The notes below the pieces were generated by a model that did not search any database, was not told the origin of the DNA, and worked only from the letters and a program-made list of their open reading frames with translations. From NCBI GenBank assembly GCA_947498705.1, contig CANMLW010000001.1:1302001-1366000 (forward strand): DNA of 64,000 nt, written 5' to 3'. The position numbers and the translations under genes were made by a program. The DNA comes from an uncultured Aquimarina sp. GTDB taxonomy: Bacteria > Bacteroidota > Bacteroidia > Flavobacteriales > Flavobacteriaceae. Each line of letters opens with the position of its first letter. Positions within the stretch are counted from its first letter, which is position 1. This document shows positions 55,249 to 62,904 of this stretch, piece by piece.

Positions 55249-55731
55249 TTAATTAAAATTATCCATTGCACTACCCGTTCTGGTAGTATAGTTAATTTTT
55301 AATGCCTGAACATCTCTAAGTTCCTTTTTTATATCTCCAACTAATCCCATATTGGTATCACCGTCTACCTTTAAGGCAGTGGTCAAAAATGGAACCAGTT
55401 CTTCTCTTTTGGATGCTCTTTCTGCTAATATAAATGCTTTTACTTCACTTACATCTGCGAATTTATCGTTAAGCTGGATTCTTGCTTCACTACCTGCACT
55501 TGCACGGTATCTAGAGCTAGGTTTTCCTGCATAGATATACATCACCAAATCTTTTTTATCTAACTTTTCTATTTGATCTGCGGTTGGTAACTTATTTTCG
55601 ATCATCAAAGTATTTTGACGCATTACCGTTGCCACCATAAAGAAAAATAATAACATAAAAACAATATCTGGTAATGATGCCGTAGAAATCGCTGGTAAAT
55701 CACCACTCTTTTTCTTTTTAAATTTTGACAT
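55249..55731 (-). CDS. ExbD/TolR family protein, short type (first pair)
   Basis: 160 aa. Helix with essential Asp: STASLPDIVFMLLFFFMVATVM. Periplasmic domain: LPTADQIEKLDKKDLVMYIYAGKPSSRYR and EARIQLNDKFADV. It lies 24 bases after the 202-aa ExbD and closes the exbB operon at a clear terminator. High similarity to 53780-54259 shows a duplication of the whole pair. Confidence 0.92.
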   Translation of the reverse strand: MSKFKKKKSGDLPAISTASLPDIVFMLLFFFMVATVMRQNTLMIENKLPTADQIEKLDKKDLVMYIYAGKPSSRYRASAGSEARIQLNDKFADVSEVKAFILAERASKREELVPFLTTALKVDGDTNMGLVGDIKKELRDVQALKINYTTRTGSAMDNFN

Positions 55732-55754
55732 AAGAATTATGTTTTATGTTAATA

Positions 55755-56363
55755 TTACTTTTTAGGTTCTGCTTCCGAAAGTTTTTCAGGAAACATAAAC
55801 TGGATTTGCTTGATATCTTCTTTCAAAGACTCTTTATTACCAGCATAATTTACATCTTTTAAATCTTTTTCCATTTGTTCAAAAGATTTACCAAAAAGAC
55901 GATTTGCCTCTCTGTTACGCAATGTTGTATATGCCGCTACTAATTCATTTTGTACCGCTATATAAGCTGAGTAATTAGTTTCTCTATTATTACGCAAAGA
56001 GATTACAGCTTTTGTTGGATTATCTGAAGAAGAAGGATCTTTTGCTCCCTGGCAAAATGTACATGCTTCTACTCCTTGTCCTCCACCATTGTCTAAGAAC
56101 TTAATAGCAGCTTCACGAAGGTCTTTTAATTCCATCGGAGCTTCTTCAACTAATAAATCATTATTTTTATTCAATTCTACCACAAAAATATTTTTCTGCT
56201 TAAGAATTGGTGGTTCTATATTCTCTTCCTGCGGAGGTGGAAGCTTACGACTAATACCACTATCAGTTTCGATAGTAGTAGTAACCAGGAAGAAAATAAG
56301 AAGTAAGAATGCAATATCGGCCATTGACCCTGCATTTACTTCTGGTGCTGATCTTCTTGCCAT
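55755..56363 (-). CDS. ExbD/TolR family protein, long type with CxxC (first pair)
   Basis: 202 aa. MARRSAPEVNAGSMADIAFLLLIFFLVTTTIETD has the proton-path Asp in the helix. The Pro-rich PPPQEENIEPP linker leads to a periplasmic domain with CTFCQG inside a DNGGGQG...SSSDNPTKAVISL segment. The two-Cys insertion is not in E. coli ExbD. Third gene of the operon ExbB, small membrane protein, long ExbD, short ExbD; 2 bases separate it from the previous gene. Confidence 0.92.
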   Translation of the reverse strand: MARRSAPEVNAGSMADIAFLLLIFFLVTTTIETDSGISRKLPPPQEENIEPPILKQKNIFVVELNKNNDLLVEEAPMELKDLREAAIKFLDNGGGQGVEACTFCQGAKDPSSSDNPTKAVISLRNNRETNYSAYIAVQNELVAAYTTLRNREANRLFGKSFEQMEKDLKDVNYAGNKESLKEDIKQIQFMFPEKLSEAEPKK

Positions 56364-56365
56364 AA

Positions 56366-56839
56366 TTATTTACCTATTAATTTTTTAATCCCAGAAAGAA
56401 ACATTAGTCCCACTGCAACTGCAGCTAAAACATAAAATGTATACAATCCGGCTCCTACCCATTTTGAACCACTAGCAGAAAGAACTTCTCCATCTTTCAT
56501 CGGTGTTTCTACTCCATCAGCAAGAACAAAACCAAGTCCTACTATGATTAGAAAAGCTATTAGCCCGATAGCGGTATTTTTAAGGCTTTTTGGATTCTTT
56601 GCCATAGTTGAAAATACGGCAATTAATGTTGCTATTAATGTAACAACAAAAATCACTAATGTTAAGCTGTACAACGGTGTTACGGTAGATTCAGCAATAT
56701 CCAAAGGTAGCTCTCTAGCTTCAGAAACACTATTTTCTGCCATCAGAGTACTTATTGAGCTACTCATAACATACCAAAGAAGTCCTCCTAAGATTCCTAC
56801 TCCCAGCACAACATATGATAATATTTTAGAAATTTTCAT
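56366..56839 (-). CDS. Small four-helix membrane protein in the exb operon
   Basis: 157 aa with about four hydrophobic helices (about 8-30, 57-77, 90-110, 130-152) joined by short loops, one of them acidic (ENSVSEARELPLDIAES). No known motif. It sits between ExbB and the long ExbD, with only 2 bases to the latter, and such a protein seems standard at this place in flavobacteria (recollection). Probably a partner of the ExbB/D motor. Confidence 0.8.
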   Translation of the reverse strand: MKISKILSYVVLGVGILGGLLWYVMSSSISTLMAENSVSEARELPLDIAESTVTPLYSLTLVIFVVTLIATLIAVFSTMAKNPKSLKNTAIGLIAFLIIVGLGFVLADGVETPMKDGEVLSASGSKWVGAGLYTFYVLAAVAVGLMFLSGIKKLIGK

Positions 56840-56961
56840 GTGTCTATTTTTTAATTTTGGAATACTTACTTCGGCATTCCGATTAAATAATAAGAATTAA
56901 TTACTCTTACATTCCTAAATAAGGAACAATACTTATGGGCTTATCCCAAAAGAATAAATTC

Positions 56962-57765
56962 TTATTTTTTATTCTTGTAAGCTACCAACATATCGATTAA
57001 AGTAATCGAAGCATCTTCCATATCGTTTACAATTCTATCAATTTTTGCAACGATATAGTTATAAAATATTTGAAGAATAATTGCCACAATCAATCCAAAT
57101 ACAGTAGTAAGAAGTGCTACTTTAATACCTCCAGCTACAAGAGATGGTTGCATATCACCAGCTGCTTCAATTTTATCAAATGCTTGAATCATACCAATTA
57201 CTGTACCCATGAAACCTAACATAGGAGCAAGAGCGATAAATAAAGATACCCAAGAAACATTCTTTTCTAATTGTCCCATTTGAACACCTCCATAAGCAAC
57301 AACAGCTTTTTCTGCCGCATCGATGCTTTCATCTGCTCTATCTAAACCTTGATAGTAAATTGAGGCAACAGGTCCTTTTGTATTTCTACAAACTTCTTTT
57401 GCTGCTTCAACACCGCCACTATTTAGCGCATCTTCTACATCTTGTTGTAATTTCTTAGTATTTGTTGTAGAAAGATTTAAAAAGATAATTCTTTCAATAG
57501 CTATCGCAAGACCTAATATCAAACATAAAAGTACGATACCCATAAATTCTGGGCCTCCTTCTATAAAACGTTTTTTAAGATTTTGGTGAAATGACAGTTC
57601 GCTGCTAGCTTCAGTTACTGCTTCTTCTTGAGTCGTTGTCGTAGTTATAGGAGCAATTAATAATTGCATATTTGCCGATAATAACTGGGCAGGAGCAGTA
57701 GAAGCTTGTAAATTTCCAAAAGTCATAACTGCTGCGATTGCCAGAATAGAAAATAATCTTTTCAT
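56962..57765 (-). CDS. exbB: ExbB/TolQ/MotA family proton channel protein
   Basis: 267 aa. An N-terminal signal-like helix and a Thr/Glu-rich stretch (about 1-60) precede the three-helix core: EFMGIVLLCLILGLAIAIERII, then NVSWVSLFIALAPMLGFMGTVIGMIQAF and VALLTTVFGLIVAIILQIFYNYIV. The LGFMGTVIGMIQAF block is the MotA/TolQ/ExbB signature. It forms the pentamer around ExbD that energises TonB. First gene of the exb operon on the minus strand. The extended N-terminus is usual in Bacteroidota. Confidence 0.94.
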   Translation of the reverse strand: MKRLFSILAIAAVMTFGNLQASTAPAQLLSANMQLLIAPITTTTTQEEAVTEASSELSFHQNLKKRFIEGGPEFMGIVLLCLILGLAIAIERIIFLNLSTTNTKKLQQDVEDALNSGGVEAAKEVCRNTKGPVASIYYQGLDRADESIDAAEKAVVAYGGVQMGQLEKNVSWVSLFIALAPMLGFMGTVIGMIQAFDKIEAAGDMQPSLVAGGIKVALLTTVFGLIVAIILQIFYNYIVAKIDRIVNDMEDASITLIDMLVAYKNKK

Positions 57766-57847
57766 TGCGCTGATTCTTAATTTTAATTAGTTAAAGGGTT
57801 AAAGATATAAAAATTATATAAAAATTATTAAAAAATTAATAATAATG

Positions 57848-57935
57848 CAGAGAGGAAGGGATTCGAACCCTCGATACGCTTTTGACGTATACACACTTTC
57901 CAGGCGTGCGCCTTCGACCACTCGGCCACCTCTCT
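57848..57935 (-). tRNA. tRNA-Ser (anticodon GGA)
   Basis: 88 nt on the minus strand. The 7-bp acceptor stem AGAGAGG/CCTCTCT closes with discriminator G. A D-arm of class II type (TGGCCGAGTGGTCGAAGGC), anticodon loop CTGGAAA (anticodon GGA, reads UCC/UCU), a long variable arm (TATACGTCAAAAGCGTAT) and a T-arm with GGTTCGAATCC are visible. The 3' CCA is not encoded, as is common in this phylum. The long variable arm confirms serine. Confidence 0.96.
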
Positions 57936-58002
57936 GTAATTTCTCCCGAAAAAAGGGATGGGCAAATAACAAAAAAAATGTTATATGGTAAAATTTGAGG
58001 CG

Positions 58003-59037
58003 TTAATTTTCAGACATTTCACCTCTCAAAGAGGTTTCATAGATGGTTTTGAGAACTTTAAGCGGTAAATTTTCTCCTAACAAATACATTAATTTTGCTA
58101 CTGCAGCCTCTGTAGTAATATCTTTTCCTGATATTACACCTGCATTTTTTAGGGCAACACTCGTATCATATTTACCCATTTCGACACTTCCTCCTATACA
58201 TTGCGTAACATTTACAATTGGAACCCCTCTTTTTATCATATCAGAAACCAAGGTAATAAACCACTTTTTTGTTGTAGTATTACCTGCTCCATAGGTTTCT
58301 AAAACAATCCCTTTTATAGAAGAAATGGCAAAAAGACTCTTTAAAATCTCTTCACTTATCCCCGGAAACATTTTAACGATAATAACAGCATTATCAAAAT
58401 GAGTGTGATACACCATCTTTTTTCGCTTATTTGCTTTAAACAAAAAAGAAGAGTTTACCTTAAGATGAACTCCCGACTCTACCAAAGATGGATAATTAAG
58501 AGATTTAAATGCTTCGAAATGTTCTGCATTAATTTTTGTCGTTCTGTTAGCTCTCAGTAATTTATATTCAAAATAAAGACCAACCTCTGTAATTACAGGC
58601 TTTCCTTTTTCTTGCAAAGCTGCTATTTGAACGGCGGTAATTAAATTTTCTTTTGCATCGGTTCGCAGGTCTCCTATCGGCAATTGGGATCCAGTAAAAA
58701 CTATTGGCTTAGAAAGGTTTTCAAACATAAAACTAATAGCAGATGCTGTATATGACATCGTATCACTACCATGTAACACAACAAAGCCATCATACGTATC
58801 ATAATTATCATTAATAATATCTCCTAGTTTTTTCCAATATATTACATTCATATCAGAAGAATCGATAGGTTTTTCATATCCTACCGTGGTAATATTACAA
58901 TCTAATTGTTTAAGTTCTGGTATATTTAACAACAACTCATCAAAATCAAAAGCAACCAAAGCTCCTGTTTCAAAGTCTTTGATCATTCCTATAGTCCCTC
59001 CGGTATATATTAGTAATATGTCTGGTGATGTATTCAT
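58003..59037 (-). CDS. ansA: Type I (cytoplasmic) L-asparaginase
   Basis: 344 aa, no signal peptide, matching AnsA length. Catalytic features: LLIYTGGTIGM (first Thr) near residue 12, and VLHGSDTMSYTASAISFMF (Thr-Asp pair) near 95; VFTGSQLPIGDLRTDAKENL is also typical. Hydrolyses Asn to Asp and ammonia. It is followed on the same strand, 38 bases upstream, by tatD, i.e. tatD is transcribed first. Confidence 0.95.
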   Translation of the reverse strand: MNTSPDILLIYTGGTIGMIKDFETGALVAFDFDELLLNIPELKQLDCNITTVGYEKPIDSSDMNVIYWKKLGDIINDNYDTYDGFVVLHGSDTMSYTASAISFMFENLSKPIVFTGSQLPIGDLRTDAKENLITAVQIAALQEKGKPVITEVGLYFEYKLLRANRTTKINAEHFEAFKSLNYPSLVESGVHLKVNSSFLFKANKRKKMVYHTHFDNAVIIVKMFPGISEEILKSLFAISSIKGIVLETYGAGNTTTKKWFITLVSDMIKRGVPIVNVTQCIGGSVEMGKYDTSVALKNAGVISGKDITTEAAVAKLMYLLGENLPLKVLKTIYETSLRGEMSEN

Positions 59038-59075
59038 AAACGCAAAAGAACTAATTTTATATGATATTTAATTAA

Positions 59076-59864
59076 TTAGATCCCAAATATATCTTTCGAA
59101 TTTTGAGTAGTAATTGCTGCAATTTCTTCGACAGATTTTTGATACACCACTGCAAGCTTCTCTATCACATTAATCAAGTAAGAACTTTCATTACGTTTCC
59201 CACGGTATGGTGTAGGTGCCAAATAAGGCGCATCTGTTTCTAAAACAACATGTTCTAATGCTATTTGATTTAAAAAAGTATCTATTTTTCCGTTTTTAAA
59301 GGTTACCACCCCTCCTATTCCCAATTTCATGTTATATCCTATTGCGCGATGTGCATCTTCTAATGTTCCTGTAAAGCAATGAAAAATACCAAACAAGTCT
59401 TCTCCTTTTTCTAACTCTAAAACTTCAAAAACTTCAGAAAAAGCATCTCGACAATGTATCACTATAGGGAGTTTATATTTTTTTGCCAATTGTATTTGAA
59501 ATCGAAATGCTTCTTTTTGTGCATTCAAAAATGTTTTATCCCAATATAGATCCACCCCTATTTCACCTATAGCATAAAACTTCTTTTTACCATTTCCCTC
59601 TAATCGATTTCTAAGCTCTTCTTCTACATGCTTCAATTCATCCTTATAATTTTCCTTAACATGTGTAGGATGCAATCCCATCATTAAAAAAACATGTGCT
59701 GGATATTTGGATTCTATCTCGTACATTGACTTTGTATAGGTTGAATCAATTGCGGGAACAAAAAAACGTGTTACTCCATTAGCAATTGCTCTTTGCATCA
59801 TTTGGTCTTGATCTTCTTCAAAAGCTTCGCTGTAAATATGGGTATGGGTATCGGTTAGTATCAT
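59076..59864 (-). CDS. tatD: TatD-family metal-dependent DNase
   Basis: 262 aa. All metal-binding motifs of the family are present: DTHTHIY (first His pair), GLHPTH, IGEIGVDLYWD (Glu), VIHCRDA (His), IFHCFTGT (His) and VLETDAPYLAPTPYRGKRNE (Asp). Probably a 3'-5' exonuclease or D-tyrosyl-type hydrolase in DNA quality control. The minus-strand start is preceded by a TATTTTTG box (59869-59876) that could be its -7 element. Confidence 0.95.
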   Translation of the reverse strand: MILTDTHTHIYSEAFEEDQDQMMQRAIANGVTRFFVPAIDSTYTKSMYEIESKYPAHVFLMMGLHPTHVKENYKDELKHVEEELRNRLEGNGKKKFYAIGEIGVDLYWDKTFLNAQKEAFRFQIQLAKKYKLPIVIHCRDAFSEVFEVLELEKGEDLFGIFHCFTGTLEDAHRAIGYNMKLGIGGVVTFKNGKIDTFLNQIALEHVVLETDAPYLAPTPYRGKRNESSYLINVIEKLAVVYQKSVEEIAAITTQNSKDIFGI

Positions 59865-60073
59865 GCCGCAAAAATATTAAATTTTGTGAGTCCTTATCCT
59901 TCTTTTAAAATAGAAATCAACTCCTTTTAGTCTAAAAGTGTTTTTCAATATTAAATAACTATTGCTCACACACATAACTATTTTAGAAACAATGGCATTT
60001 CTTACTCATTAGGGCATATTCTTTTATTTATCTTATTTACACTACATTTACCCAAGTTTTTTTATAATTTCTA

Positions 60074-60511
60074 ATGAGTACTCTTCGAAAATTTTTAACC
60101 CAAAAAGGATATTTTCCAATTAAACTAACGCTTACCAAAACAAATCATTTTGAGATTAAAGCAATACTAAATGGTGTTGAAGGAGATTTTATTGTGGATA
60201 CTGGTGCTTCTAATTCTTGTGTCGGTTTTGAAGCTGTAGAAAAATTCACCTTATTTACTCAGGACAGTGATGTTCTTGCAGCTGGAGCAGGAGCAACAGA
60301 TATGGTTACTAAACTTTCTAAGAAAAATACAATTCAAATAGGAAAATGGCATAAAAAAAGAATTCCTTTGGTTTTGTTTGATCTTAATCATGTCAACACG
60401 GCATTGATCGCACATCAGGCAACACCTGTAGATGGGATCATTGGCGCAGATATTTTAAAGAAAGGGAAAGCTGTCATCGATTACGAAAAAAAATGCCTGT
60501 ATCTAAAATAA
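60074..60511 (+). CDS. Retropepsin-like aspartic protease
   Basis: 145 aa, a single clan AA lobe that would work as a dimer. The catalytic motif is FIVDTGASNSCV (about residue 44), the hydrophobic second motif is DGIIGADILKKGKAVIDY near the C-terminus. No signal peptide or membrane helix, so cytoplasmic as far as seen. Similar small proteins occur in many flavobacteria; substrate unknown. Stands alone. Confidence 0.9.
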   Translation: MSTLRKFLTQKGYFPIKLTLTKTNHFEIKAILNGVEGDFIVDTGASNSCVGFEAVEKFTLFTQDSDVLAAGAGATDMVTKLSKKNTIQIGKWHKKRIPLVLFDLNHVNTALIAHQATPVDGIIGADILKKGKAVIDYEKKCLYLK

Positions 60512-61043
60512 TAATTTAGGTTAAATAAATATAACTCACACCTTTTTATTAACCTCGCATTTTCTTCCCGTTACAACTATTTGATTAAGGAAAAACACAC
60601 TTTTTCTATAACTAAAAATCACATAATAGATAAAAAAATATCGAGATTTGATTAAAAACAAAGTACTAGAACAAGTTCATTTATTTTTTTTTACTAAATT
60701 TATGCATATATCGTTACTACATATATCTATTAATATCTTCAAAATTACCCCTAAGACAGAAATTAAGTTATTGTAGAAGTAACAAGCACATGTCAAAAGT
60801 TTTAAAACCTTTTCAAAACAAATTGATATGTCACGCAACAAAAAACTCTCAACACATTCTTTCAAAATTATCAAACCAAAAACTTTTTGGTATCTAATAG
60901 TACACAAAACTCATGTGCTGGAGAAAAAAATATTCAATTCAGGTAATTATACGTGTTGACTTATCCCTTTACTATCCTTTTTCTTTGAAAAAAAGAAGCA
61001 ACTAAAAAAAACATCTTAAAACCTAATACCTGAACTACAAAAT
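60512..61043. other. Intergenic region before the formyltransferase gene
   Basis: 532 AT-rich bases. A 76-aa minus-strand frame at 60677-60907 (with many Cys and Ile) is judged random. No RNA gene or strong hairpin was seen. Confidence 0.45.
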
Positions 61044-62006
61044 ATGAAAGTTATTCTCATAGGAAATTTTCCCACTTCTATTTCATTATACAATTATTTA
61101 TCTAAAAATGAACTTTTGATAGGAGTTTGCTTTCAAGAATCCAACAACCTACTATCTGATCAAATATCTTGGGAAAACTCAATTCAAAAAGATGGCTATA
61201 AAACGTTTAGCACAAACAAACAAAACCTTAACAAAGAATTTATTAGTTGGCTGAGAGAGCAAGCGCCCGATATCGTATTAGTCTGTGGTTTTTCTTTAAA
61301 AATTCCTAAAGATGCATTACTGATTCCTACCTATGGGTTTCTAAACATTCATTTCGGAAAATTACCCGAAAACCGAGGTCCAGATCCATTGTTTTGGTCA
61401 ATCAAAAACCAAGAAAAAAATACTGCTATCACTATACATCAAATGGATGAAAACTGGGATACAGGCAAAATACTTTTAGAGCATTCGACACCCATCATAC
61501 CTGGAGAAACTATGGGAATGCTTAATTCTAAAATGAGTTATGCACTCTCTGAAATCATAGAAAAAACTATTAGATTAGCGGTATCTAATGAAAATTACAA
61601 GCCTCAATCCTTAGACAAACCTCACAACTATCGTTTTGCTCCTAATTTATCAGAAACAACAATTATTTGGGAAGAACAAACCGCAGATGATATTGAAAAT
61701 TTAGTAAATGCTTGCAATCCTAAATATGGTGGAGCAACCACGTATTACCAGGGTTCTTCTATCAAAATCCTAGAGGTTTCACCTGTCAATGGACAAGTAC
61801 CATTATTAGGCAAAACCCCTGGAGAAATAGTGCACGCGCATCCGCAAGAGGGACTGTTCATATGTTGTAAATACGGAAAACTGTTAAAAATAAATATTAT
61901 TAGCTCTGACGCAGGCATATTAACAGGTAACAAGTATGTACACTTAGGACTACGACAAGGACAATCATTTACCTCTCAACTCAAAACACCCAGTATGCAA
62001 GTATAA
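61044..62006 (+). CDS. Formyltransferase-family protein (Fmt-like)
   Basis: 320 aa. The N10-formyl-THF-dependent formyltransferase fold is shown by FLNIHFGKLPENRGPDPLFWSI (Asn and His of the N-H-D triad, about residues 110-130) and HQMDENWDTGKIL (Asp, about 150). The loop is GKLPENRG instead of the SLLPRYRGAAP of real methionyl-tRNA formyltransferase, and the C-terminal domain is shorter, so a sugar or small-molecule substrate is more likely. It is followed at 41 bases by a tail-collar protein gene; the pairing may be functional. Confidence 0.85.
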   Translation: MKVILIGNFPTSISLYNYLSKNELLIGVCFQESNNLLSDQISWENSIQKDGYKTFSTNKQNLNKEFISWLREQAPDIVLVCGFSLKIPKDALLIPTYGFLNIHFGKLPENRGPDPLFWSIKNQEKNTAITIHQMDENWDTGKILLEHSTPIIPGETMGMLNSKMSYALSEIIEKTIRLAVSNENYKPQSLDKPHNYRFAPNLSETTIIWEEQTADDIENLVNACNPKYGGATTYYQGSSIKILEVSPVNGQVPLLGKTPGEIVHAHPQEGLFICCKYGKLLKINIISSDAGILTGNKYVHLGLRQGQSFTSQLKTPSMQV

Positions 62007-62047
62007 AAATCATAACATTATTTATCAACTCTTAAATCTAAAACATT

Positions 62048-62650
62048 ATGGAAGGAAACATTGGAGAAGTTCGTTTATTCGCAGGCAATTTTGCCCCAAG
62101 AGCTTGGGCATATTGCAACGGGCAATTACTATCTATTGCTCAAAACACAGCATTATTCTCGATCATAGGAACTACCTATGGAGGAGATGGAAGAACCACA
62201 ATGGGACTACCCGATCTACGAGGTCGCGTACCTATTAGTGAGGGAACAGGCCCTGGTTTAAGTACACATCGATTAGGAGCAAGAGGAGGATCAGAAACCG
62301 TTACATTAACAACAGCACACATGGCCAACCATTTTCATGGTGTTAATAAAACTGGGGTTAGTGAAGTAACTACAGTAATCAGAGTATCAACACAAGATGG
62401 AGATCACGCGGTCCCTACCCCTAATTCGGTATTTGCCAAAGCCGTTGACATTAATGGTGACCCTATAAATATGTACTCAACAACCCCAGACAACAATCTT
62501 GACCCGAGTGCGAGTCCTAGTACCTTTATGGACCGTGATAGTTTTACCACACTCCCTACAGGAGGTCAGCAACCAACAACCATCATGCAGCCTTATTTAA
62601 CTATGCATTACATTATTTGCTTGCAAGGTGTTTTTCCGCAAAGAAGTTAA
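62048..62650 (+). CDS. Tail-collar (microcystin-dependent/MdpB-like) domain protein
   Basis: 200 aa, no signal peptide. The N-terminal phage tail collar domain has GEVRLFAGNFAPRAWAYCNGQLLSIAQNTALFSIIGTTYGGDGRTTMGLPDLRGRVPI and a later HFHGVNKTGV, with the metal-binding HxH pattern (HMANHFHG). The C-terminus ends MQPYLTMHYIICLQGVFP. Such proteins occur in many Bacteroidota with no phage. It lies 41 bases after the formyltransferase gene; no phage genes are near, so it is not a prophage remnant. Confidence 0.92.
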   Translation: MEGNIGEVRLFAGNFAPRAWAYCNGQLLSIAQNTALFSIIGTTYGGDGRTTMGLPDLRGRVPISEGTGPGLSTHRLGARGGSETVTLTTAHMANHFHGVNKTGVSEVTTVIRVSTQDGDHAVPTPNSVFAKAVDINGDPINMYSTTPDNNLDPSASPSTFMDRDSFTTLPTGGQQPTTIMQPYLTMHYIICLQGVFPQRS

Positions 62651-62665
62651 CATTATTATCATGAA

Positions 62666-62703
62666 GTAATAGACTAGAGGGATGCAATCTTCTAGTCTAT
62701 TAC
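62666..62703. terminator. Hairpin after the tail-collar gene
   Basis: GTAATAGACTAGA (62666-62678) pairs with TCTAGTCTATTAC (62691-62703) around a 12-nt loop. There is no T-run, so it may be a weak terminator or an RNA-stability hairpin. Confidence 0.5.
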
Positions 62704-62904
62704 TAATTAAACAGATGGTCTATCGATAATATTTCAGGTTTCAATTGGCAGGAATCTCTATTTAGAAAACACCTTTAATCCATATGCTAATGAAGTCTAA
62801 AACACAATTCCTAAGCAATCTACAAACTTCTTATACCTCATATGATAAACCTGTCTTAAGAGTTCTAATTAATGATTCTACATAGACAATAATCAATCTA
62901 CATT

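Noticed and set aside
60677..60907. 76-codon minus-strand frame
   Set aside because: No motif, Ile/Cys-rich chance composition in AT-rich non-coding DNA.
62048..62650. Prophage remnant (because of the tail-collar domain)
   Set aside because: No other phage gene is near, and tail-collar proteins are common non-phage genes in Bacteroidota.
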